Source of the DNA: DATIKM01 sp035477595
GTDB taxonomy: Bacteria > Armatimonadota > Chthonomonadetes > Chthonomonadales > CAJBBX01
NCBI GenBank assembly: GCA_035477595.1
Contig: DATIKM010000142.1
Location: forward strand, 120,405 to 184,404
Direction: 5' to 3'
Length of the DNA stretch: 64,000 nucleotides
The notes beneath the pieces are model-generated. The model did no database searches. It saw only the letters and a list, made by a program, of their open reading frames with translations, and was not told the origin of the DNA. The translations under genes and the position numbers were made by a program. Positions 9,102-18,253 of this stretch are shown here, piece after piece. Every line of letters starts with the position of its first letter. The first letter of the stretch is position 1.

Positions 9102-9265
9102 GGGCTCGCTCGCGCCGAGCCGGAGGCGCTCGCTGCCGCCGATGTCTGGCTGCCGCCGATGCTTTGCTGTCGCGGAGGCGCATGCCCGGCTAGCCGACGG
9201 GTCGCAAGGGGCCTCCGAAGCTGTGCCGTTGAGCGGCACGCTACGCAGGGGAGCGGAGAGGGAAC

Positions 9266-10141
9266 GTGACCGGACGCGGCTGCGCAGGCGACCACGACCG
9301 CCTCCGCGACCTTCTGCAGCGGCAGCAGCGTCTGGTGTCCGGCGCCTGGCTCGCTCTGGGTCTCGCCGTGGCAATCCTCATCCCGACCGCGGTAACCGTG
9401 TGGTTCCTCCACATGCTGTACGGGCACGGCGCGTATGCCGGTCTGTTGGTCGAGGCAGCGCAGGAGGCGCGCCTCGGCTGGTTTCTGGCGGCTGCCGCGG
9501 CGTCGGGCGTCGCGGCGGCCATCCTGGCGGGACGCAGCGTCGCGCTCACGCGGCGGCTCGTCGGGGACCTGCAGGCGACCTCCTCTGACAGCGATGGCGA
9601 GGGGCTGGCCGCGCTTATCGGCCTCTGGTCGGCTTCGCGGGGTGGCGTCCGCCGCGCTCTCCGCGCCGCGCTGCTGACGCGGCTCCACAACCTGGGCTCG
9701 GAGGGGGCCGAAGCACTCACGGAGTGGCACCGCGCCGCCCTGCACCACACCTTCCGAGGTACCGACGAGGACCTGGTGGTCGCGGCATGCAACGCCCTCG
9801 CCCTCGCTGGCCGGCGGGATGCCCTCGTGCCGCTCGAGCGCTTGAGCGCGGGACAGACCTACGCTCTCGCCCGGCGAGAGAGCGTCCGCCGTGCTGCCTC
9901 GGAGGCGCTCTCCGTACTGCGCGAGCGGCTGGCTCGTGAGCAGGCCCATGCGCACCTCCTGAGGCCCGCCAGTGGGGGCGCCGAGGGCACGCTCCTTCGC
10001 GCCGCCGGCGCCGCGCAGCGTGACGAGACGAGCTTGCTGCGCCCGCTGGAGCCCGGCTCTGAATGGGTAGAGGCGCCCGCCGTGGCGCCGTGCCAACAGA
10101 CCCTCGCGCTCGGCACAGACACGCCGGAGGATCGCGCATGA
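9266..10141 (+). CDS. LLR-tail membrane protein 1 (unrecognised family)
   Basis: A 291-residue protein of unknown function. It has a charged N-terminus, two hydrophobic segments (about residues 26-50 and 70-90), a helical middle part with a HEAT-like repeat pattern (about 115-225), and a polar C-terminal tail in which LLR recurs at residues 231, 243 and 257 (LLRP, LLRA, LLRP). The GTG start has GAGAGGG upstream. Its stop overlaps the next gene's ATG (ATGA). The following two proteins share the same plan, so the three are tandem paralogues. Role unknown; the helical part is probably cytoplasmic. Confidence 0.65.
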   Translation: MTGRGCAGDHDRLRDLLQRQQRLVSGAWLALGLAVAILIPTAVTVWFLHMLYGHGAYAGLLVEAAQEARLGWFLAAAAASGVAAAILAGRSVALTRRLVGDLQATSSDSDGEGLAALIGLWSASRGGVRRALRAALLTRLHNLGSEGAEALTEWHRAALHHTFRGTDEDLVVAACNALALAGRRDALVPLERLSAGQTYALARRESVRRAASEALSVLRERLAREQAHAHLLRPASGGAEGTLLRAAGAAQRDETSLLRPLEPGSEWVEAPAVAPCQQTLALGTDTPEDRA

Positions 10142-10986
10142 GCCGCGATGGCAGCCTGCGGTCGATCCGGCGCTTCCGGCGCCTTCGCAGGCTGCACCGG
10201 ACCGCCGGCTGCGGTACGGCCTGCTGCGCACTCCAGTTCGCGCCGGTCCTGCTGGTGGTACCGATCACGATCGTGGGGCTCGCCACCGGCTCCTGGTCGG
10301 CCTACAGCGATCTGGTGGTCGCCCTGGGTGCGGCCCTCACGCCCATCGCCGCATTCGTCGGGTTCCGGCTATGGATCGGTTCGCGCATCTGGTCGATGGT
10401 GCGCGATGCCGCGGAAGGGTACCTGGAGGGCAGGCTGCCGGTGCTGCTCGACGCGCAGACCGTCGGGGACCGGCATGCGCGCACCGCCGCTCGGGACGGC
10501 CTGCTGACCTGGCTGCCCCGGGCGAGCGAGGCGGACACCGAGGCGATGAGCGCCGATCATTGGGATGCGCTCCACCGTCTGCTGCGCATCCCGGACGATC
10601 CGCTGCGGCTGGCGGTGCTGGCCATGCTTGAGAGGGTCGGGGGCGTCAGAAGCCTCTGGCACGTGGAGGGCCTGGCGGGCATTGGCCCGCAGCAGTCGTC
10701 CTGTTCCATGGTCGGCGACACCCCGCTGGGCAGAGAGGCTGCGCGCATCCTCCCGGTCGTGCGGGAGCGCGCACGGCGCGAGCGGGAGCGCGCCACCCTG
10801 CTGCGTCCCGGCGGCGACGACGCGGACGCCGTCGCGCTCCTGCGGCCTGCCTCTGGAACGTCAGACGATGGCGCGGATGCGCTGCTGAGGCCATCTGCAG
10901 AGGTCGCCCCATGTCCATCGTCCTCGGACGCGCTTGGGGGCGACCCCGATGCGCAGCGCGCGCATACGGGCGGTGCCGGCCAGTAG
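10138..10986 (+). CDS. LLR-tail membrane protein 2 (unrecognised family)
   Basis: Second of three tandem paralogues, 282 residues, start ATG coupled by a 4-nt overlap to the previous gene. It opens with an arginine-rich patch (RRFRRLRRLHR), then two hydrophobic segments (about residues 31-50 and 57-82) and helical repeats ending in a basic RERARRERERA run. The C-terminal tail repeats LLRP three times, at residues 221, 234 and 249, separated by acidic, low-complexity linkers. The HWDALHRLL segment matches HWEAVASWL of the third paralogue. Function unknown. Confidence 0.65.
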   Translation: MSRDGSLRSIRRFRRLRRLHRTAGCGTACCALQFAPVLLVVPITIVGLATGSWSAYSDLVVALGAALTPIAAFVGFRLWIGSRIWSMVRDAAEGYLEGRLPVLLDAQTVGDRHARTAARDGLLTWLPRASEADTEAMSADHWDALHRLLRIPDDPLRLAVLAMLERVGGVRSLWHVEGLAGIGPQQSSCSMVGDTPLGREAARILPVVRERARRERERATLLRPGGDDADAVALLRPASGTSDDGADALLRPSAEVAPCPSSSDALGGDPDAQRAHTGGAGQ

Positions 10987-11297
10987 GGCGCGGCGCTCGT
11001 CGAAGGCGAGCCCGGGCGTGGCTGGTGGGGACCTCGGCCAGGTGAACTGACTGCCAAGCGCCTGTCCCTGCAGCGCCTTGATGGTGGGCGACCGCTTCGG
11101 CCGCGGCATCGTACCCGCGCACCGCCGGCGCCTCCGGAACGTATGGATGTGTAGGCGACCGCGCAGGGCGCGCCGGGGAGGATGCTGTCGGGCGCGCCGT
11201 GTTGTCTCGCCGAGCTGAGCGCGGGGCGCTGTGGTGGCGCTGTCGGGAAGGAGCGCCGGCGCCTCTTGTGTAACAGTGCCGTGCGAAGGGACGTGCG
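10987..11297 (+). other. Intergenic stretch, no supported gene
   Basis: This 311-nt GC-rich gap separates the second and third LLR-tail genes. No start codon with a ribosome site opens a convincing frame on either strand. A minus-strand frame begins with MPRPKRSP at about 11106 and runs into the second paralogue; its composition looks like an antisense shadow. GAAGGG at 11284-11290 serves the next gene. A remnant of another paralogue is possible but not visible. Confidence 0.4.
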
Positions 11298-12098
11298 GTG
11301 AGCGGCGTGGGCCAGTCCATGGGCGGTGAGCCGCCGACGGGGCGCGCGCAGTTGAGGCGCCTGCGCCGGTTGCTGCGCTGTGCGCGGCTCCTGCGGTACG
11401 CCTATCCTGCCGCGCTGGGCGCGTTCGCGGTCCTCTGTCTTGCCTCGGTGATCTGGGCGGCCGCGTGGTTCTCTGCGCACCCCGAACCTCATGAGACGGA
11501 CCGCAGCGCCGGCCGCCAGGTGCTCCTGGTGAGCGGCGCCGTGCTGGCCGCGGTGCTGGCCGCCGCAACTGCGCTGCGGGAGGGGGTCCGCGCAGCCTCC
11601 GCCCGCGTGCTGGGCGCCTGTGACCGCATAGAGCTGGCCGATCTGCTGGAAGCCAGCAGGCTTGAGGACCCCGCGGTCGCCGCCTTCGCGCGCGAGGCGG
11701 GAGCACGGCGCCTGGCGTCATTGGACGAGCGGTCGGCGGAGGCACTGGGGCTGCGTCACTGGGAAGCCGTTGCTAGCTGGCTGGCGGACGACTCCCGTGC
11801 GGCCGCGCTGGTGGCGTTGGGCGCGCTTCGGGAGCACGGCCCGCCGGCCTGTCTGGCGGCAGTGGAGCGCCTTGCGACGGAGGATGCGCACCTCCCGCTC
11901 GCTGCCGATGCCGAGGTGCACGTGGCAGCGACGGCGGCGGCCAACGCCATACGGGCTCGGGCGACCGGCGCCGCCGCATCGCTGCTGCGGGCCGCCGACC
12001 GTCCGCCTACTGAGCACCTGCTGCTGCGGCCCGTCGGGTCGCGGCGCAGTATCGAAAGCACCCTGTTGCGGTCTGGCGACGGAGGCGAGCCGGAGTAG
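11298..12098 (+). CDS. LLR-tail membrane protein 3 (unrecognised family)
   Basis: Third tandem paralogue, 266 residues, GTG start with a GAAGGG site. The basic N-terminus (RRLRRLLRCARLLR) precedes two hydrophobic segments (about residues 38-58 and 74-92) and alanine-rich helical repeats. The tail carries LLR at residues 229, 242 and 256 (LLRA, LLRP, LLRS), with spacings of 13 and 14 that match those in the two sister proteins. It is 311 nt downstream of the second paralogue and just ahead of a lipoprotein gene. Function unknown; the conserved tail looks like three copies of a short binding motif. Confidence 0.65.
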   Translation: MSGVGQSMGGEPPTGRAQLRRLRRLLRCARLLRYAYPAALGAFAVLCLASVIWAAAWFSAHPEPHETDRSAGRQVLLVSGAVLAAVLAAATALREGVRAASARVLGACDRIELADLLEASRLEDPAVAAFAREAGARRLASLDERSAEALGLRHWEAVASWLADDSRAAALVALGALREHGPPACLAAVERLATEDAHLPLAADAEVHVAATAAANAIRARATGAAASLLRAADRPPTEHLLLRPVGSRRSIESTLLRSGDGGEPE

Positions 12099-12183
12099 TC
12101 GTCACGGCTCGTCACGGCGCACGTACTTGGCTCTATCGGCCGAAGTGGGGCCGCCCGGTGCGGCTCCGAGGGAGGTTTTCTCG

Positions 12184-13572
12184 ATGAGACAGCTCCGCCT
12201 CGCCTGCTTGGCGGCGCTCGCGTCATGGTCGCTTGCCGGTTGTGGGGCGGGCGCGGGTACTCCCGGCGTCGTGACCGGGGTGGTCAGCGACGCGGAGGGC
12301 AGCAGCGTTGCGGGTGCGCGCGTGCGCATCGGCAGCGTGAGCACCACCTCCCTCAGCAACGGCACGTTCCGGCTCACGGGAATCGGCGCCGGCATTCAGC
12401 GCGTCCACGCGGACATTGAGATCCGCGGCCGGGACTGGAGCGGCGAGACGCTGGTGGACGTCGTTGGTCGCGAGCATAACCGCAGCGTGAACGTGGTCGT
12501 CTCTGAGACATCGGTCCAGGGCATCATCACGGGCGTGGTCAGGGACGAGCGGGACCGCCCGCTCGAGGGCGCCAAGGTCTTCGTCGGCGGCCCGTGGGGC
12601 TCCACCCTGGCGATTACCGACCGTTCGGGCGCCTATGAGGCGCGGCGCATCCCGGCAGGCTTTCGCTATACTGTCACGTGCTCCGTGCCCGGTTTCCTGA
12701 ACCAGACGCACAGCGACGTCCTGGTGACTACTGGGCTGGTCACGTACGTGTCGTTCACTCTGCGGCCCACCACGAGCCAGGGCGCCATGCCGGGACCGGA
12801 CAACCTCAGCGCGCAGGCGTGGACCCTCGCCGCGTCCGTCAGCCGGGCGGCGGACGGCAGGACACGTGGCGTCTACGACTGGCTCAGGCGCCAGCACCGC
12901 CTCCGCAAGGGCCTGCCGGATGGACCGGTCGCGAGGAGCATCGAGCGACTGAATCTAGGGCGTGCGACGCCGGCGGGCTCCGTCGTGGAAATCGACCTCT
13001 TCTGGACGTACGCCTCCTACGACGACCTGTTCGGGTACGTCATCCGCCGCGGCATGTCGGCCGGTGCGCTGGCGGATACCGCGCTGCTCCGGGACCCGCT
13101 CGCACGCGTGTTCTTCGACGTTGACGCGGCGCTCACGCCGGACCGCATCTACTATTACACGGTCCACCGGGTCGACACGGTCGACTTCCCGGCGCGGGGG
13201 TCGGTTGGGCTGGCCAGCGACACGGTGTCCGCCCAGCCGCTCCAGCCAATCGTTGCCGAGAGCCCGGGCCAGGGCGCGTCGGTCTCCGTCGACCCGCTAC
13301 TGGTCTGGAGCACGGTGCAAGGCGCGGCGTACTATCAGATCTACGTGTGGGACCGGTTCCCCGACCTGCAGAGCGAGACGGACCCCGACGGGGCGGTACC
13401 GATCTGGGGCTATGGCGATGCCGGGTCCCTGGTGGCCGCACCGACTACCGAGCGCCGCTATGCCGGCCCGGCGCTGGCGGCCGGGCGCACCTACTATTGG
13501 CTGGTGGTTGCCTCCGACGCCGGCGGCGACAACCTCTCGGCCAGCCAGATCGCTCGGTTCACGGCTCGCTGA
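12184..13572 (+). CDS. Lipoprotein with carboxypeptidase-regulatory-like domains
   Basis: A 462-residue predicted lipoprotein. The signal peptide ends in the lipobox LAGC (Cys about residue 19). Two tandem CarboxypepD_reg-like beta-sandwich domains follow, each opening with GVVTGVVSD or GIITGVVRD and containing the family's GTFRLTGI or GAYEARRI turn. The C-terminal half holds fibronectin-III-like strands (TYYWLVVASDAGG). Such domains occur in surface-attached, carbohydrate-related proteins. The ATG at 12184 follows GAGG and starts the signal peptide. Substrate unknown. Confidence 0.75.
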   Translation: MRQLRLACLAALASWSLAGCGAGAGTPGVVTGVVSDAEGSSVAGARVRIGSVSTTSLSNGTFRLTGIGAGIQRVHADIEIRGRDWSGETLVDVVGREHNRSVNVVVSETSVQGIITGVVRDERDRPLEGAKVFVGGPWGSTLAITDRSGAYEARRIPAGFRYTVTCSVPGFLNQTHSDVLVTTGLVTYVSFTLRPTTSQGAMPGPDNLSAQAWTLAASVSRAADGRTRGVYDWLRRQHRLRKGLPDGPVARSIERLNLGRATPAGSVVEIDLFWTYASYDDLFGYVIRRGMSAGALADTALLRDPLARVFFDVDAALTPDRIYYYTVHRVDTVDFPARGSVGLASDTVSAQPLQPIVAESPGQGASVSVDPLLVWSTVQGAAYYQIYVWDRFPDLQSETDPDGAVPIWGYGDAGSLVAAPTTERRYAGPALAAGRTYYWLVVASDAGGDNLSASQIARFTAR

Positions 13573-13590
13573 GGCGCGTGGGTGTGTGCG

Positions 13591-13621
13591 GCGCCCCTGA
13601 GGTATCATGGCCCAGGGGCGC
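13591..13621. terminator. 9-bp inverted repeat after the lipoprotein gene
   Basis: GCGCCCCTG (13591-13599) pairs perfectly with CAGGGGCGC (13613-13621), loop 13 nt. The loop contains TATCAT (13603-13608), which could instead be the -10 box of the next gene. It may therefore be a terminator, an operator over a promoter, or both. Confidence 0.45.
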
Positions 13622-13676
13622 CGCAGGCTCGTCATGACCCGCGCGCGGAACCGCCCTTCACCAGCGAGGCCCCATC

Positions 13677-14819
13677 GTGCGCGAACCAGGCTTCGGCACG
13701 CGTTGCGTACACCATGGCGACGACTACGGGCGCCACTTCGGCTCGCCCTCTCCGCCCATCTACCAGACCGCTACCTTCGTCGCCACGGACGCCGCGCAGC
13801 TCGGCCGCCGGGAGCGCAGCCGCCCTCCCGGGTACGACTACACGCGGGTAGACAACCCTACCACGCACGCGTTCGAGTCCCACGTGGCGGCGCTGGAGGG
13901 CGCGGAGGCGGCGCGCTCGTTCGCGAGCGGGATGGGCGCCATCGCTGCCGTGGTGCTGCATGCGTGCGGCGCAGGCGACCATGTGGTCTGTGTGGACACC
14001 GTCTATGGCCCGACGCAGGCTTTCCTGAGAGACTACGCGTCCCGTTTCGGAGTGGAAGCCACCTTCGTCGACGGGCGCGACCCCGCGGAGTTCGCCGAAG
14101 CGACGCGTCCCAACACGCGGCTCTTCTTTCTGGAGAGCCCTTCCACGCGCGTCTTCCATCTACAGGACCTGGCGGCCGTTGCCGCGATCGCCCGGGAGCT
14201 GAGCATCCTGACCGCCCTGGACAACTCCTGGGCGTCGCCCTGTTTCCAGAACCCGCACGAGTACGGGATCGACCTGGTGGTCCACAGCGCCACGAAGTAC
14301 ATAGGCGGGCACTCCGACGTGCTGGCGGGCGTGGTGACCGGCAACGCCCGCCGCATCCGCCGGCTCCAGTTGCATGAGGGCGTGCTGCTCGGGGGTGTGC
14401 TGGACCCATTCGCTGCGTGGCTTCTCCTGCGGGGCCTGCGGACGCTGGCGCTCCGGATGGAGCGGCACCAGGCGAGCGGACTCACCGTGGCGCGCGCGTT
14501 GGAGCGGCACCCCCGCGTGCATCGCGTGCTGCACCCGGGCCTGCCGTCCCATCCGCAGCATGCGCTCGCGGCACGGCAGATGCGCGGGTATGGCGGGCTG
14601 TTCAGCGTTGTCCTGGCGGGCGCCGACCGCGACGCGGCGCGGGCGGCGGCCAACGCGCTGCGCTACTTCGGCGTGGCGTTCAGCTGGGGAGGCTACGAGA
14701 GCCTGTGCGTGCCCGTGGAGTTCCCGGAGTACGGCGGGCAGTGGGGCCTGCGGCTGCATGTGGGCCTGGAGGATCCGGAGGACCTCTTGGACGATCTGCT
14801 CGCCGCTCTGGGGGCGTGA
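13677..14819 (+). CDS. Cys/Met-metabolism PLP-dependent enzyme (cystathionine gamma-synthase/lyase family)
   Basis: Fold-type I pyridoxal-phosphate enzyme of trans-sulfuration. PLP is expected on Lys207 in SATKYIGGHSD; the family's YDYTRVDNPT, FASGMGA and TALDNSWASP segments are all in place. Length 380 residues is normal. A GTG start is used; no better site is seen. Sequence alone does not separate cystathionine gamma-synthase, beta- or gamma-lyase and methionine gamma-lyase. SWGGYES and the tail VGLEDPEDLL are common to all. No other methionine gene is adjacent. Confidence 0.88.
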   Translation: MREPGFGTRCVHHGDDYGRHFGSPSPPIYQTATFVATDAAQLGRRERSRPPGYDYTRVDNPTTHAFESHVAALEGAEAARSFASGMGAIAAVVLHACGAGDHVVCVDTVYGPTQAFLRDYASRFGVEATFVDGRDPAEFAEATRPNTRLFFLESPSTRVFHLQDLAAVAAIARELSILTALDNSWASPCFQNPHEYGIDLVVHSATKYIGGHSDVLAGVVTGNARRIRRLQLHEGVLLGGVLDPFAAWLLLRGLRTLALRMERHQASGLTVARALERHPRVHRVLHPGLPSHPQHALAARQMRGYGGLFSVVLAGADRDAARAAANALRYFGVAFSWGGYESLCVPVEFPEYGGQWGLRLHVGLEDPEDLLDDLLAALGA

Positions 14820-14840
14820 CGGGCAGCCGCCCACATGGGA

Positions 14841-14866
14841 CCGGGCGGCGCCGAAGCGCCGCCCGG
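14841..14866. terminator. Strong hairpin terminator (no U-tract)
   Basis: CCGGGCGGCGC (14841-14851) and GCGCCGCCCGG (14856-14866) form a perfect 11-bp stem with a CGAA tetraloop, 22 nt after the PLP-enzyme stop. No T-run follows. Confidence 0.65.
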
Positions 14867-15244
14867 AGTGTCCTGGAGAACGACGAGGGTTCTCCGTTCA
14901 TAACCGCTCGGTGGTTAGCCGAAGGCTAAAACAAGAGGCTAGCCCTCGCCGCCCTCCTGTTGACTAAAATTCATCTTAGTCACCACCCCCTTTCATAGTC
15001 TGCCCGCATCATCGCACAGCCGGGCCTTCGCGTCAACCAACTCGCGCGCCTTGGCCGGCGTCGGATGGAGCGCCTGGGCCGCACAGCGCTCCACATGTCT
15101 CCTTACGCCGGCGGGCAGTCGTCCTGTTGCGCCAGGTCTCGATAAGGGTGCATCATTGGTTGCCGGATGCGGGAAGGCGAACGCCCGCCCGACGGCGAAT
15201 GGCCGAGTGGGTCGCGCGCCTGCGTCGGCCGGGAAGGTGCCACC
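14867..15244 (+). promoter_or_regulatory. Leader of the ABC transporter gene with an inverted repeat
   Basis: About 380 nt without a gene. It is distinctly more AT-rich around 14900-15000 than its surroundings. TGACTAA (14961-14967) and TTAGTCA (14976-14982) form a 7-bp inverted repeat with an 8-nt centre, a plausible operator; TTGACT overlaps its left arm, but I find no -10 at proper spacing. No ribosome site of note precedes the ATG at 15245 beyond GGAAGG. Confidence 0.4.
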
Positions 15245-17533
15245 ATGCCCATCCTTGACACGCTGCCTCCTGAGCTGGAGCGCGCGCTGACCGTTGACGG
15301 AGAGGCGAGCGCCGCCGCCGGGGTCGTCTCCTCAGAGGCAGCACCGGGGATGCCCGACCGAGAGACCGCCAACGGTCACCCCCACACGGTCTTCGCCACC
15401 GATGTGACAGCCCTGGGCCACTACGGCACCGAGTGGCTGGTGCTCCGCAACGGCCGTCTCCAGGTCTTCGAGCCGGGGGACAGTGGTTCCGTGCGCCTGC
15501 GGAGCGATCTCACGATCGACCAGGTGCTGGAGGCGCGCGCGGAGCCCCTCATCGGCAACGGCATCCTCCGGGTTCGCACGGCGGACGGCCACATCGATCT
15601 TGTGCGCTACTCGCAGGCGACCGCGGGCGAGGCGAACATGGTCGCGCGCCGGGTGAACGCCCTGGTGCGCCAGCAGGAGATCCGCTACGACCGCGTCGAG
15701 CGTCGCGTGCGCCATTGCCCGAAGTGCAAGCGCGTGCTGCCGGACGACAGCGACGTCTGTCGAAGCTGCATCAACCGGCGCGCGGTCATGCTGCGCCTTT
15801 TCCGCTTCCTGCAACCCTACCGGGGACACGCGACCGCGAGCGGCTTCGTCATCCTGAGCACCTCCATCGCGGAGCTGGCGCCGCCCTGGATCGCGGGTCG
15901 CATCGTCGACACGGTCGTGAACAGCGTCAACACGGGCTCTCGCGACCTGATGCCGATCCTCTACTTCGTGCTCATGTTCGCGGGGACTCGAGTGTGGGTC
16001 GCGGGCATGATGTACTGCCAGCGGCGCCTGAGCGCCTTTCTGGGTGCGCGCACTCTGATGGACATCCGCGTGGCCATGTTCGACCGGCTGAACCAGCTCT
16101 CGCTCGGCTACTACGACAAGCGAACTGTCGGGTCGGTCATGTCGCGCATCACCAACGACGCGGACCACCTCTGGGACTTCCTCACGGATGGCATTCCGTG
16201 GTTCCTGTCCACGGTGCTGGCGATCGTGGGCACAAGCCTGGTACTTTTCGGCATGAACTGGCGGCTTGCGGCCATGCTCCTGACGCCGGGCATCCTCGTC
16301 TTCCTGCTGAACCGATGGTTCATGCCCCGCGCCCGGCGTCGCTGGAAGAATGTGTGGCTCCGCATCAGCCGCATGTACTCGGCCCTTGGCACCACCCTGA
16401 ACGGGATGCGCGTGGTCAAGGCGTTCGCGCAGGAGCCCCGCGAGAGCGGGCGGTTCCGCGAGCGCAACCTGCAGGTGTTCCGGGCCAGCTACGCGGCCAA
16501 CAGCATGTGGGCGGTCTACTGGCCCGCGCTCGGACTGGTGATGAGTTGCGGCTACTACATCGTGTGGCTCTACGGCGGCCACTCGGTGCTGACGGGCGCG
16601 ATGACCGTGGGCACGCTCACCGCGTTCGCGGGCTACCTTGTGCGCTTCTACCAGCCGTTCCAGGAGTTCAGCCGGGTCATCGACTGGTCGACTCGCTCAT
16701 TGACGGCTGCCGAGCGTGTCTTCGAGGTGCTCGACACAGAGCCCGAGATCCGCGACGCGGAGACGGTGGTGCACATGCCGGATATGCGTGGCGAAGTGGA
16801 GTTCGACAACGTCTCGTTTACCTACGATCGCTCGCGGCTGGTCCTCGACTCCTTCTGCCTCAAGGTGGCAGCGGGCGAGATGATCGGGCTGGTCGGGCAC
16901 AGCGGGGCGGGCAAGACGACCGTTGTGAACCTGCTATCGCGGTTCTACGACGTCACCGAGGGGTGCATCCGCGTTGACGGCGCCGACATCCGCGACATCA
17001 ACCAGGCGGACTTCCGACGTCAGTTCGGGATCGTGCTGCAAGAGCCGTTCCTCTTCCCTGGCACCATTCGGGACAACATCGCCTACGCGAACCCGGAAGC
17101 ATCGACTGAGGAGGTGATGCGGGCGTCCAAGGCGGCCAACGCGCACGAGTTCATCCTGAAGTTCGCCGATGGGTACGATACGCCGGTCGGTGAGCGCGGG
17201 CAGCGACTGTCGGGCGGCGAGCGGCAGCGGATATCCATCGCGCGCGCGATCCTGCGAGACCCGAAGATCCTCATTCTGGACGAGGCGACCGCGAGCGTGG
17301 ACACCGAGACGGAGCAACTGATCCAGCAGGCCATTCAGCGGTTGGTCAAGAATCGCACGACGTTCGCCATCGCGCACCGCCTGAGCACGCTCCGCAATGC
17401 CGATCGCCTGGTGGTGATGAAGGATGGCAAGATGGCGGAGTGCGGCACGCACGACGAGCTCGTGGAGCAGGACGGAGTCTATGCAGGGCTCGTGCGGGTC
17501 CAGACAGAGGTGAACCGGATCCGCGCGATATAG
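15245..17533 (+). CDS. ABC exporter (fused permease-ATPase) with N-terminal extra domain and zinc ribbon
   Basis: A 762-residue half-transporter. Residues 30-150 form an extra domain that resembles the DUF1854 partner; then a zinc ribbon with Cys158, Cys161, Cys172 and Cys175 (CPKC...CRSC). Six hydrophobic segments span about 190-480. The nucleotide-binding domain has Walker A GHSGAGKTT (about 552), signature LSGGERQR (about 655), Walker B ILILDEATASVD and the H-loop AIAHRLST. The domain order matches the ABC transporter that occurs beside DUF1854 proteins in cyanophycin gene clusters. Coupled to the next gene by 28 nt. Substrate unknown. Confidence 0.85.
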   Translation: MPILDTLPPELERALTVDGEASAAAGVVSSEAAPGMPDRETANGHPHTVFATDVTALGHYGTEWLVLRNGRLQVFEPGDSGSVRLRSDLTIDQVLEARAEPLIGNGILRVRTADGHIDLVRYSQATAGEANMVARRVNALVRQQEIRYDRVERRVRHCPKCKRVLPDDSDVCRSCINRRAVMLRLFRFLQPYRGHATASGFVILSTSIAELAPPWIAGRIVDTVVNSVNTGSRDLMPILYFVLMFAGTRVWVAGMMYCQRRLSAFLGARTLMDIRVAMFDRLNQLSLGYYDKRTVGSVMSRITNDADHLWDFLTDGIPWFLSTVLAIVGTSLVLFGMNWRLAAMLLTPGILVFLLNRWFMPRARRRWKNVWLRISRMYSALGTTLNGMRVVKAFAQEPRESGRFRERNLQVFRASYAANSMWAVYWPALGLVMSCGYYIVWLYGGHSVLTGAMTVGTLTAFAGYLVRFYQPFQEFSRVIDWSTRSLTAAERVFEVLDTEPEIRDAETVVHMPDMRGEVEFDNVSFTYDRSRLVLDSFCLKVAAGEMIGLVGHSGAGKTTVVNLLSRFYDVTEGCIRVDGADIRDINQADFRRQFGIVLQEPFLFPGTIRDNIAYANPEASTEEVMRASKAANAHEFILKFADGYDTPVGERGQRLSGGERQRISIARAILRDPKILILDEATASVDTETEQLIQQAIQRLVKNRTTFAIAHRLSTLRNADRLVVMKDGKMAECGTHDELVEQDGVYAGLVRVQTEVNRIRAI

Positions 17534-17561
17534 CCGCGGGACGGCCGGAGGGCGTTTGACG

Positions 17562-18059
17562 ATGGTGGATTCGACCGATCTGCGCTACCTGGAGCCGTCG
17601 AAGGTGCGCATCTTTCGCGTACGGGGCCTTGCCCGCGCCACGGTCGAGGGCGAGCGCAGCGTACTTGCACTGATGGCCACCCGGGCCTTCCCGCTCTCCG
17701 ATCCGGCGCACTACATTGGCTTGCTGGACGCCGCTGGCAAGGATGTCGGCATGATCGTCGACCCCGCCCAACTGGATGCCGAATCGCGCGCGGTGCTGGA
17801 AGAGGAGCTGGATCGGCGCTACTTCCTGCCGGTCGTCCGGCGCGTGATCTCGGTGACCGAGGAGTTCGGAACGATCTACTGGACGTTTGAGACGGACCGT
17901 GGCCGCAAGGAGGCGGTGGTTCGGAGCCTGCGAGACAATCTGCAGGAGGTCGCTGCCGACCGGGTCCTCCTCACCGATGTCGAGGGCAACCGTTACGACA
18001 TTCCCGACTTCAATGCGCTCGACCCGGTGAGCGCCGACATCGTCTTCCGGCACTTGTAG
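17562..18059 (+). CDS. DUF1854 family protein
   Basis: A 165-residue soluble protein matching DUF1854: the opening LEPSKVRIFRVRGLARATVEG-like region (residues about 10-30), the paired strand FPLSDPAHYIGLLD, and the DVEGNRYDIPDFNALDP ending. This family is known as the partner of the preceding ABC exporter in clusters with cyanophycin synthetase. No cphA or cphB is in the window. The ATG at 17562 lies 9 nt after GGAGGG; a TTG two codons earlier sits too close. Likely a regulator or subunit of the exporter, by association only. Confidence 0.82.
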   Translation: MVDSTDLRYLEPSKVRIFRVRGLARATVEGERSVLALMATRAFPLSDPAHYIGLLDAAGKDVGMIVDPAQLDAESRAVLEEELDRRYFLPVVRRVISVTEEFGTIYWTFETDRGRKEAVVRSLRDNLQEVAADRVLLTDVEGNRYDIPDFNALDPVSADIVFRHL

Positions 18060-18253
18060 ACGGTGACAGGCCTCGCATCCATCTGCGCCGAGCGCCTCGC
18101 CAGCCGCCCCCGTTGCCCCACGAGTTACCGGGAGTGCGGAGGCCCCGGCGGCCGCCCTCAGGCGTGCGAGCAGACAGCGCGCCTTGGCGCGAAGCGCATC
18201 GGGCCGCCAATCGAGGGCCTTGCCGCGCCCACCCGCTGGAGGTGTTCGCTCCC

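Noticed and set aside
15245..17533. Naming the ABC exporter msbA (lipid A flippase)
   Set aside because: The N-terminal extra domain, zinc ribbon and coupled DUF1854 gene mark a different subgroup.
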